DNA of 38,197 nt, from positions 1 to 38,197 of the forward strand of contig CAZOIA010000032.1 in the NCBI GenBank assembly GCA_964579675.1, given 5' to 3'. The DNA is from CAZOIA01 sp964579675. GTDB lineage: Bacteria; Planctomycetota; Phycisphaerae; UBA1845; PWPN01. Under the pieces are notes generated by a model. The model saw only the letters and a list, made by a program, of their open reading frames with translations, searched no databases and was not told the origin of the DNA. Shown here piece after piece: positions 1 to 7,281 of this stretch. How positions within the stretch are numbered: the first letter of the stretch is position 1; every line of letters begins with the position of its first letter. The position numbers and the translations under genes are program-made.

Positions 1-1275
1 ACGACGAACGACTATCTGAGGACCTTTCGCCGCATCCTGGGATTCTGCCGTGACTACGGCAGACTGGAGGTTCCCCCCTGCGACGACCTGTTGTGCAACT
101 TCACAGAGAAGGAGGTTCTCGCCCTTTCCAAGGAGGCTGGGCGCGGTATGGGAGCCGGAGGATTCGGAAAGGCGGAGATGATCGCCATGCCTGCTGAGAC
201 GATGCGCGCGTGGCTTGATGTGGCCAAGAAGGATCCGTTCGTTCATGCCCTGACCATGTGCAGCCTGAACCTGGCCGCCGGAGCTGCAGACCTCTCCGAT
301 CTCGTGTTCGATGACACAACGTTAGCCAATCCACTGCCGTGCGTTGATATGAAACGAAAGCTTTTCATTACGAGGCGACACAAGACAGGCGTCGTTCGTT
401 GGACGTGCCTCACGAAGGAGGGTGACTTCGCAATCCCTATGATGAAGCGGACGCACCGCGCCCTGAAGGAATGGTTGGGACATCGCGAGAGGCTCATCGC
501 AGAACTCACAGAGCGCCGTGGCCTGGCGGAACGCGTTGAGAGGGCTGCTAAGGCGCGCCAGTTGAAGGACAAAAGGGCTAACAACGCTCAAATCGCCGAG
601 GAGCTTGGGGTTTCAGTGAAGTACGTGTCCGAAATCCTCAGACAGCCGGCAGACCGGCGGGAGTTGTCACGCTCACTGGCAGAAAGAGGCTACAGTCTTC
701 GCGACATCGCGGAGATCACCGGCTTCAGCAAAGGCAGCGTATCCGCGTATATCCGGGACATCACGGCCAGCCGCCCGCGTATGCCGCGAAGCAACCGATA
801 TGCAATCATCAGCCCCGATCGCAATCGAGTGTTTTTCGTCCCGGATACTGGCAGGCCTTTGGTCAACAGCAGTACGCGCAATGATTACGTCCGCAGCGTC
901 TTCAATCGCACTTGTGCGGAAGCGGGTATTATCCGCGAAGCGGATGTTCTTGCCGGCCGAGTACCGCCTCCGGCACCAGGCACGTTCGTGCTGCCCAAAA
1001 GGAACGGGCATTATGTCTTCCGTCGTACGGCCGCTACGGTGGCAGGAATGCTGGGTGGGGTGCCGGAGAGGGAACTGCAGAACTTTCTTGGGCACAGGAG
1101 CCCGGAGGAAACGCGCAAGTATGTGCGAAATCCGCCTCCAGACTATAGGGGGGACCGCGTGTCGCATGATTATCGGCTTGAGTTGCACGAGCGCCGAGAT
1201 CCCGTTGCAGTGATTGAGGAGTTCCTCGATACGTGTTGGTCGATCCGTATCAGAGGTACTCCTCAAAGGCCTTGA
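1..1275 (+). CDS. Tyrosine recombinase / integrase with internal HTH segments (5' end outside window)
   Basis: Site-specific DNA recombinase, probably the integrase of this element. The frame is open from base 1, and the residues before the first possible start (TTG at 91) look like an N-terminal core-binding helix (TNDYLRTFRRILGFC), so the gene is cut by the window edge. Numbering from codon 91, visible catalytic elements are the beta-hairpin lysine in RRHKTG (K98), the box II arginine in FRRTAAT (R311, with H307 nearby), LGHRSPEE (H335) and the nucleophile in TRKYVR (Y344). The position expected to hold the first catalytic Arg reads AAGAADLSDL, with no Arg. Between the lysine hairpin and box II there is an insertion of about 85 residues with two HTH-like segments (about 165-185 and 200-222). 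The 3' end overlaps the convergent gene at 1250-1810 by 26 bp. The family call is firm; that it is active is an inference. Confidence 0.85.
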   Translation, partial: TTNDYLRTFRRILGFCRDYGRLEVPPCDDLLCNFTEKEVLALSKEAGRGMGAGGFGKAEMIAMPAETMRAWLDVAKKDPFVHALTMCSLNLAAGAADLSDLVFDDTTLANPLPCVDMKRKLFITRRHKTGVVRWTCLTKEGDFAIPMMKRTHRALKEWLGHRERLIAELTERRGLAERVERAAKARQLKDKRANNAQIAEELGVSVKYVSEILRQPADRRELSRSLAERGYSLRDIAEITGFSKGSVSAYIRDITASRPRMPRSNRYAIISPDRNRVFFVPDTGRPLVNSSTRNDYVRSVFNRTCAEAGIIREADVLAGRVPPPAPGTFVLPKRNGHYVFRRTAATVAGMLGGVPERELQNFLGHRSPEETRKYVRNPPPDYRGDRVSHDYRLELHERRDPVAVIEEFLDTCWSIRIRGTPQRP

Positions 1276-1810
1276 ACAACTCTTCCGCAGCGTCCATATC
1301 GCTGCACTGTTGTGAGGTCAATTCGCGTGCGTTTTTCCGTCGGGTATGTTTCCCCGCCTGAGAGGTCACCCGCTCGTTCTCGGGAACCGTGAGACGGGAG
1401 CGTATCGCCCTCACAATATCCTGGCGCATTACGATCTTCGATTTGTGACTAAACAAAGCCTCAGGTAGCTCACCGCGCTCCCGCAGTTCCTTGACTTGTG
1501 CCGCGGGAATGCTCCAGTAGTAGGGTATATCCGCAACGTCAAAGGCCTGCTTGTTCCTCCCTTCCTCGCACAGATCATGCGAGGCAGATTTCGGTCTCTT
1601 GACTCTGCGGGCAGCATGCCGGGCCTTCATCTCGGCGATGTCCCGGCGCGCTTCAAGAAGCTCTTCGCGCATCGCAGCCAGCTCCCGGCGCATCTCGGCG
1701 AGCAGCCTCAGCATGATGCGCTCCGTAGCAACAATCGGCTGCTCCGCCGTGTGCGTGACGGCGAGCGATGTCTCGTCAGCTCGGATTGGTCGCTCCGCAG
1801 AGTGCATCAC
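1250..1810 (-). CDS. Small coiled-coil protein with excisionase/MerR-like region
   Basis: Unknown protein of 186 aa. Residues about 28-68 form a charged heptad-like helix (LLAEMRRELAAMREELLEAR), good for a coiled coil. Residues about 90-140 (YYWSIPAAQVKELRERGE followed by MRQDIVRAIRSRL) resemble the small winged or MerR-like fold of excisionases and other recombination directionality factors. The tail is basic. It is convergent with and overlaps the integrase gene, and is divergent from the gene starting at 2071. That position would suit an accessory factor of the integrase, but the function is inferred from position and a weak fold resemblance only. The opposite-strand reading frames over this stretch look like arginine/serine-rich shadows. 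Confidence 0.6.
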   Translation of the reverse strand: MMHSAERPIRADETSLAVTHTAEQPIVATERIMLRLLAEMRRELAAMREELLEARRDIAEMKARHAARRVKRPKSASHDLCEEGRNKQAFDVADIPYYWSIPAAQVKELRERGELPEALFSHKSKIVMRQDIVRAIRSRLTVPENERVTSQAGKHTRRKNARELTSQQCSDMDAAEELFKAFEEYL

Positions 1811-2070
1811 ATACCTGCTTGGCCAGCTTCAAGTTGATCGCTCTGGCCAGCTCGGGAGGCGCTCGCGATACACGATGGTGCGCTTCCCCCCGAGTTGAAA
1901 AGCCCTGCGAGATACAGGGTCCACGTGGGCCAGTTCAACACCTTGCCCATTCCTGTAGGCTGTCGCTGTCACAAGACAGCAGGGATCCTTCAGCTGATCT
2001 CCACCGAGATGTGCGGAAGATTAGCCCCCTGAGTTTCAGCAGGCACGGTGCGTTTCCGCCGGGAATACCC
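1811..2070. promoter_or_regulatory. Divergent intergenic region with direct repeats and a hairpin
   Basis: This gap separates two divergently transcribed genes and probably holds both promoters. Visible elements are a direct repeat TGGCCAGCT at 1820-1828 and 1844-1852 (24 bp apart, each nearly palindromic), a palindrome CCACGTGG at 1921-1928, and a perfect 6-bp hairpin GCTGTC-ACAA-GACAGC at 1965-1980. These could be operator sites for the excisionase-like or winged-helix protein. No clear -35/-10 pair was identified. A longer reading frame of the downstream gene runs back through this region but does not look coding. Confidence 0.35.
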
Positions 2071-3093
2071 ATGGATGCTGAAACCCTCATCGTGTCCCGT
2101 CCGCTTCATCTACTGGAGGCCAGCGGGGCCTCGGGCCAACGGCAGGGAAGGGTCGTGGAGTTGAAGATGGGCTTTCGGTTCAACGGGACGGATCAAGAGC
2201 TTCTGACGTCGATCGCGGAGCATCGACTGCTGAGCGTGTCTCAGCTGGCCATTCTGCATCAGAGAAATGCAGACGGCCTCCGGCGACGCTTGAGACTTCT
2301 CAGAGAGCACGGTCTGGTTGCGTTTGCCGGTCGGGGCTTCGGGGGCGGCCAGGGGCGACCGGAGAACCTCGTGTCGTTGACCGAATCCAGCGTGGACTGG
2401 CTGAAAGCCAAGGGTGTGATCCCGGCGAAAGTGTCCTGCGATCGGGCTACGGCGGAAAAAATCAACTGCCTTGAGCATGAACTCCTGGTCAACGACTTTC
2501 GGGTTCAGCTGGCCCAGATGCAGCGGGTCGTGTTGGCGATCAAGACTTCTTTCTTTTCACCGAAGTCACCACTGTTACCGCGGGTATCACGCGACAAGCC
2601 ACTGGTCCGCGAGAGGATCCGGGCCGACAGGGGACCAGACGCTTGCATCGAGTTCGTACCGGACGGCGTCTTCGGCATGACGCACGAGGAGGTTCGCAAA
2701 ACGTTGCTGTTTTTCCTGGAGGTCGATATGGGAACGGAGCCGCTCACCAGGAGGCGAGGCTCTGCCGAAAACGTGCGACAGAAGATCCTCAACTACCAGG
2801 ATTACTTCCAGAGCGGGCGATACAAACGCTACGAGAAAATCCTGACATGCCAACTCCGAGGGTTTCGACTTCTGATCCTGGCCGACCATCCAACCCACCT
2901 GGCGACATTGTGCCGATTGGTGCGGGAGATGCCGCCCTCGGATTTCATCTGGCTGACGGATCGTGAACGTATGATGTCGGCGGGTATTGGGGCTCCCATC
3001 TGGGCGCGTGGCGGCAAAGACACTGAGCCATTTGAGTCCATCCTCGGCTCGAAGATGCCGGAACCTTGCCCGACGCCGGACGATCTGACCTGA
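2071..3093 (+). CDS. Replication-relaxation family winged-helix protein
   Basis: A protein of 340 aa resembling the Replic_Relax family, which is found on plasmids and integrative elements and is linked to replication or mobilisation control. Residues about 36-90 form a winged helix (DQELLTSIAEHRLLSVSQLA, then the wing around LVAFAGRGFGGGQGRPENL). The rest has the family's typical block FFLEVDMGTEPLTRRR (about 213-228) followed by a Lys/Tyr helix (QKILNYQDYF). I chose ATG 2071, which has GGGAA just upstream; the frame stays open to 1768 but that part overlaps the opposite gene and looks non-coding. ATG 2167 is the main alternative. Convergent with nrdJ, with about 70 bp between their stops. 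The exact role in this element is not shown by the sequence. Confidence 0.72.
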   Translation: MDAETLIVSRPLHLLEASGASGQRQGRVVELKMGFRFNGTDQELLTSIAEHRLLSVSQLAILHQRNADGLRRRLRLLREHGLVAFAGRGFGGGQGRPENLVSLTESSVDWLKAKGVIPAKVSCDRATAEKINCLEHELLVNDFRVQLAQMQRVVLAIKTSFFSPKSPLLPRVSRDKPLVRERIRADRGPDACIEFVPDGVFGMTHEEVRKTLLFFLEVDMGTEPLTRRRGSAENVRQKILNYQDYFQSGRYKRYEKILTCQLRGFRLLILADHPTHLATLCRLVREMPPSDFIWLTDRERMMSAGIGAPIWARGGKDTEPFESILGSKMPEPCPTPDDLT

Positions 3094-3166
3094 CATTGCA
3101 GGTATGCGTATTCGTGCTGAATTGACCGCAACGCACGCTCTTCCCCCATCTCAACAGCCGCGACGT

Positions 3167-5476
3167 CTACCCGCACTTGCTATAGCCGCACGTGCAGACC
3201 CAGCAGCCGGACTCTCTGTGGAGGCTCTGGGCGCAGGCAGGGCAAACCCTGTGGGCAGGTGACGGGTCTTCGCCGAGGCCTGCGGGCCCGTCGAGCGCTT
3301 CTTCCATCGCCCTTGCGATTGCGTCCGGACAGGACCGCACGTTTACACGCTCTCCGTTCTTCCGAGCCGTTGCCGCCGAGAGACACCGTATGCCACGGAG
3401 TTGTTGGATGAGTTCCTTGGGGGCAACTCCCGATCGTAGTGCTACCGAAACCGCCCTGCACGTGGCTTCGGTCTGTGACGGGCAGCCGCCGGCCTTGCCG
3501 AGATTGGCAAAGACTTCACACAGCCCCTCCTCGTCACGATTGACCGTCACAAACAACGTCCCACACCCCATTCGAAACTTGGTCGTCTTACCAGCCGTTA
3601 CCCGGCGTCGAAACCTGGGCGAGGTGTCGGTCGTCGCGTTTGTTTCTTGTCCCTTCCGGGTACCAGAGAGTGTCTGGCCCGTCCGGGAGCCGTCCCGGTA
3701 AACGGTAATCCCTTTGCATCTGAGCTTGAAAGCCAGGCGGAAAACCTTATCGACGTCGGCAACGGTGGCTTCTGTAGGCATATTGACGGTCTTGGATACC
3801 GCGCTGTCGATGTTGTCCTGGAAAACTGCCTGCATTCGCACGTGCCAACTGGGGGCAATCTCGTGGGCGGTGACGAGCGCCTCAGCCAGGCGCCGGGGGA
3901 TGTCCGGGATCTCGCTGGCCGCGGCACCCTCAAGCAGGGCCTTGCGGACGGAGTCGTTCATCCAACCGTCACGCCGGCCTATCTGCTCGAGAAGCGGGTG
4001 CACCTGGACGAACTCCTGGCCGTCGAGGGCGCGGCGTCGATATGCGAGACGGTAGATGGGCTCGATGCCGCTGCTGCAGCCGGCAATCACACTGATACTG
4101 CCGGTGGGTGCGATGGTCGTGCAGGAGGCATTTCGCATCGGGCAGTTGTACCTGGTGTCCCAGACGCTTCCGGCCCAGTTCGGAAAAGCCCCTCGCTCCA
4201 ACGCGAGTTCCTGGCTGGCGTCGTGGGACTGCTGTTGAATGAAACGGCTCGTCCGGGACGCGAAATCCACCGCCTCACGGCTGTCGTAGCGGATGCCCAG
4301 GCGGACCAGAGCGTCGGCGAACCCCATGATGCCGAGGCCGATCTTTCGGTTTCCGATCGACCGGGATCGTATCTTTTCGGTCGGGTAGTGGGTCGAATCC
4401 ACGACATTGTCGAGGAAGCGCAAGGCCAGTTTCACCGTTTCGCCCAATTCGAGCCATCTTACATTCTTGCCATCCGAAGCGATGAACCTGGACAGATTGA
4501 TGGACCCCAGGTTACAGCATTCGTAAGGCAGTAGGGGCTGCTCACCACAGGGGTTGGTGGCTTTTATGCGTCCCAGCTGCGGCGTGGGGTTGTCCTCGTT
4601 GACGCGATCGATGAAGCAGATGCCCGGTTCACCGGTCCCCCACGCACATGCAATGATCTTTTCCCACATCTCCCCCACTGTGTAGCAGGGCACGTCCGCG
4701 CCGTCGGCGGAGGGTAGGTCCTGGATGGTGTACGACTGGACATCAACACTCCTGGGAATGACATGTCTCTCATCCGTTCGGGGATTGATGACGACATGTG
4801 GGCGATTGGGATGCGTCCGGAGCATTTCCATCCAGATGTTCCCCAGCTTCACAGAGAGATTGAAGTTGTCGAACGCGCCGGTGCGATCCTTGGCGGTGAT
4901 GAATTTCAGTATGTCTGGGTGTTCCACAGACATCATGCCCATGTTGGCGCCCCGGCGGTGGGCTCCCTGCTGAATCGCCTGGGTGGTTTCGGCAAACACG
5001 CGCATGAAGCTGATGGGCCCGGACGTTCTCCCGCCGCTGGAGCTCACCACGTCGCCGGTTGGACGCAGTTCATCGAACGCAAAGCCCGTTCCGCCCCCGG
5101 ATCTCTGGATGAATGCGGTTTGAGTGATCGAATCGAAGATGCCCTCGATGCAATCCGTAACCGGAAGTACGAAGCATGCGACACACATCCCATCCTCGCG
5201 GCCCGCGTTCATCAACGTTGGGCTGTTGGGCAGGAATAGTCGCCGGTGCATCAGTCGAAAGAATCTGCGGGCCACATCCTGGACTTCGGCTAGCGTGGCC
5301 CCGTAGTTCGCTTCCGGGGCGGCAATCGCCTTGGCCACACGCAAGAACATCTGCCGGGGTGTTTCGACTACCTGGCCGCTGGCGTCCTTGAGAAGGTATC
5401 GCTGGTGCAGTAACTGCCTGCGAAGGCTTTGGCTTCGATTACGGGCCTGACGGCGGTTTGAAACGGGCGCTGACAT
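3167..5476 (-). CDS. nrdJ: Adenosylcobalamin-dependent (class II) ribonucleotide reductase
   Basis: Reduces ribonucleotides to deoxyribonucleotides using a coenzyme B12-derived radical. Of 769 aa, residues about 80-370 hold the catalytic core: NSPTLMNAG (84-92), the first redox cysteine in VACFVLPV (C101), SGGGTGFAF (126-134), the active-site N-x-C-x-E in ATNPCGEQ (N308, C310, E312), and the second redox cysteine next to NLGSINL (C320/C321). The C-terminal part has the class II tail and ends in a Cys cluster (CPAC ... CWVCTCGYSKC) of the kind that relays reducing equivalents or binds zinc. No N-terminal ATP cone is visible. The start has a good SD (AAAGGA, 8 nt upstream). It follows the primase gene by 18 nt, so the two are probably co-transcribed, supplying dNTPs for the element's own DNA synthesis. 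The size is normal for the family. Confidence 0.95.
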   Translation of the reverse strand: MSAPVSNRRQARNRSQSLRRQLLHQRYLLKDASGQVVETPRQMFLRVAKAIAAPEANYGATLAEVQDVARRFFRLMHRRLFLPNSPTLMNAGREDGMCVACFVLPVTDCIEGIFDSITQTAFIQRSGGGTGFAFDELRPTGDVVSSSGGRTSGPISFMRVFAETTQAIQQGAHRRGANMGMMSVEHPDILKFITAKDRTGAFDNFNLSVKLGNIWMEMLRTHPNRPHVVINPRTDERHVIPRSVDVQSYTIQDLPSADGADVPCYTVGEMWEKIIACAWGTGEPGICFIDRVNEDNPTPQLGRIKATNPCGEQPLLPYECCNLGSINLSRFIASDGKNVRWLELGETVKLALRFLDNVVDSTHYPTEKIRSRSIGNRKIGLGIMGFADALVRLGIRYDSREAVDFASRTSRFIQQQSHDASQELALERGAFPNWAGSVWDTRYNCPMRNASCTTIAPTGSISVIAGCSSGIEPIYRLAYRRRALDGQEFVQVHPLLEQIGRRDGWMNDSVRKALLEGAAASEIPDIPRRLAEALVTAHEIAPSWHVRMQAVFQDNIDSAVSKTVNMPTEATVADVDKVFRLAFKLRCKGITVYRDGSRTGQTLSGTRKGQETNATTDTSPRFRRRVTAGKTTKFRMGCGTLFVTVNRDEEGLCEVFANLGKAGGCPSQTEATCRAVSVALRSGVAPKELIQQLRGIRCLSAATARKNGERVNVRSCPDAIARAMEEALDGPAGLGEDPSPAHRVCPACAQSLHRESGCWVCTCGYSKCG

Positions 5477-5494
5477 CTGGAGTTCCTTTCACCA

Positions 5495-6622
5495 TTAAGC
5501 TGACCCTGATTCGCAATTAGACTGCGGCGACGGGTTGTTTTTCTCGCTTGGCGTCGAGTTGAGCCGAGGATGTGCCTTCAGGGGGCAGTTGGGATTGCAG
5601 TACGGCGCGACGGCGGGCTCTTCACAACCACAACCGCGATAGGGCTTGGAGTATGCCCCTGTCGTCTGGTCGATGATTTCCCCTTTGGAAATGATCTGCC
5701 TGCCGTCGGTGGGCCGGTTCTTGGCTGCCCACACGGTGAGAGCGGCAATGGCGATATCGCGGGGGATACCGGCCTTCTTGAGATGCAGGGCCAGCCGGAA
5801 ACAAGCCACCCGCTGGTTTTCGACGACGCCTTCGGCCAGCATACGCTGCGCACACGGCGGCAAGCCAAATGTTCCCTGGACGACCGCAGGCTGAAGCGAC
5901 GGACTGGACACCGGCGTGCAAGCCGTCGGTGTTGCGAGGCCGTTGATTTCGATGATCTCATCGAGTTCACGTTCGGAGACGCGCTGTACTGATTCCAGGA
6001 CGGCCCATTGGTCCGGATGAGGTTTCAGGCCGTTGCCGGGATCGACGAATACGGTGCGGCCTCGAGCAACGAGGCTGCCGTAAAGAGGGGCGTTGATGAA
6101 GTTGCCGTAGCACGTGCTGCCGGCCAGCTTGTCCTGCTTGGGGAATACCTCCGCCGTCGGCGTACCGATGTCATCAAGGATCAGCTTGACGACGGCCCTC
6201 GCCTTGGCGGCGGAGACATCCGGCAGTTCCGTGAAGATCCAGGCATGCCAACCCTTGCGTTTCGAGCGTTCGAGATAGGCCCTGATGCCATAGTGATTCG
6301 CCTGGCGGATGAACTCCAACGGCGGTTCAGTGTCTTCCTCGTCGAAGTCGGCCGCCACGGCACGTGTCCGGTCGCCGACGAGAAGGTAGACGCCGTAGGG
6401 TTGGTGTCCCTGGAGGTGGCGCAAGATGACGCGGTCCGTAACCGTTTGCTTCACCTGGCAAACCCGCCCGGATTTAGGGTCGTAGGTGCCGTAGACGTCC
6501 CGAAGGCCGGTGAAGCAGTCGCGGAAAAGCTTCAGCTTCTGGTCGGTCGTTCTTGATCGTGCCGAATCGATCACCGCATGGCTCCATCGGAAGGCCGGCA
6601 TGACCGGCATCCATAGGCGCAT
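5495..6622 (-). CDS. Archaeo-eukaryotic primase (AEP/TOTE-type) with C-terminal cysteine cluster
   Basis: Primase or primase-polymerase of the AEP superfamily, 375 aa. Seen in order: LKLFRDCFTGLRDVYGTY (about 30-47), the catalytic metal-binding motif VAADFDEED (D92, D94), LERSKRKGWHAWIF with a catalytic-type His (H126), EVFPKQD (158-164) and YGNFINAPLYG (172-182). This string is typical of the primase domain of TOTE conflict systems and related mobile-element primases. A helical region (about 250-325, PriCT-like) precedes four cysteines (C331, C333, C342, C346 in GCGC ... CNPNC), probably a metal-binding finger. No fused helicase or nuclease is seen, unlike full TOTE loci. Start uncertain: ATG 6622 has no SD, whereas GTG 6574 has GGAG 7 nt upstream and would give about 359 aa. 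Located 68 nt after the helical-family gene and 18 nt before nrdJ. Confidence 0.85.
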   Translation of the reverse strand: MRLWMPVMPAFRWSHAVIDSARSRTTDQKLKLFRDCFTGLRDVYGTYDPKSGRVCQVKQTVTDRVILRHLQGHQPYGVYLLVGDRTRAVAADFDEEDTEPPLEFIRQANHYGIRAYLERSKRKGWHAWIFTELPDVSAAKARAVVKLILDDIGTPTAEVFPKQDKLAGSTCYGNFINAPLYGSLVARGRTVFVDPGNGLKPHPDQWAVLESVQRVSERELDEIIEINGLATPTACTPVSSPSLQPAVVQGTFGLPPCAQRMLAEGVVENQRVACFRLALHLKKAGIPRDIAIAALTVWAAKNRPTDGRQIISKGEIIDQTTGAYSKPYRGCGCEEPAVAPYCNPNCPLKAHPRLNSTPSEKNNPSPQSNCESGSA

Positions 6623-6690
6623 GCGGAAGATTCGCGGTGTTGGTTTCAGTCAGACGGATTCATCAGACGGGGGCGGTGAACCGAGGGAAC

Positions 6691-7281
6691 TCAATCCGGC
6701 CGGGCCAGATAGAGAGGAAGAAGATCCGGGATGTAATCGGCGAACTGCGCCGGCGGGCAGTCCTGCAATCGGTCCGGCAGCCAGGGTCGGCAGCGATCGA
6801 GCAGGAGCGACGCCACCGCCCACTTCATCCCCCAGTCGGCGGGATCAATGTGGCGGGCGGTCGCCCAGCGTACATACATCTGCCGCTGCCGGGCCCTCAC
6901 CAATTCGGCCACCTTGAGCAGAACCGTCTCCAGACCCGGGTGGGAAGGATCGGCGGTATCCAGGAGCGCTTCATCGTAGCCGCTGGAGAATGCGCCCTGA
7001 TAACCCTGCTCCAGCAGCGCGACTGCCTCATCCCGTGCCTGGGAGAGTGAGAGCTGGCGGCCGCGCGGGAATGCCTGCGCATACAGGTGCCTCAAGAACC
7101 GTGCCACAGTATCGAGAAAGTGACGATGAGACAGAGCCTCGCCCTCGGAGTAATCGAACTCCATAGCCGCTCTATCGATGGGCTCGTCGATTTGACGCGC
7201 CGTGTACGCCGGGTCCAGCATCTCTGCCAGTTGATCCAGAATCTCAGCTGCACGGCGGAACAGGGCATCAGTAGGTGTCAT
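6691..7281 (-). CDS. Helical paralogue family protein, copy 4
   Basis: Function unknown. The 196 aa are predicted almost wholly helical, with no signal peptide, membrane segment or catalytic motif. It belongs to the same family as the two free-standing proteins at 9864-10445 and 10458-11039 and the C-terminal third of the protein at 11056-12732: a helix with a Phe and RFLRHLYA, then ARDEAVALLEQGYQG, then a Gly-Leu block (PGLETVLLKVAELV), then MYVRW, IDPADW, WLPDRL and PPAQFADY. This is the most divergent copy; the ARDG..GG motif is degraded to TADPSHPG. The ATG at 7281 lies inside the end of the upstream ATPase gene (14-nt overlap), so translation is probably coupled. The frame remains open upstream to 7563, but that part is a shadow of the ATPase gene. 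Confidence 0.75.
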   Translation of the reverse strand: MTPTDALFRRAAEILDQLAEMLDPAYTARQIDEPIDRAAMEFDYSEGEALSHRHFLDTVARFLRHLYAQAFPRGRQLSLSQARDEAVALLEQGYQGAFSSGYDEALLDTADPSHPGLETVLLKVAELVRARQRQMYVRWATARHIDPADWGMKWAVASLLLDRCRPWLPDRLQDCPPAQFADYIPDLLPLYLARPD

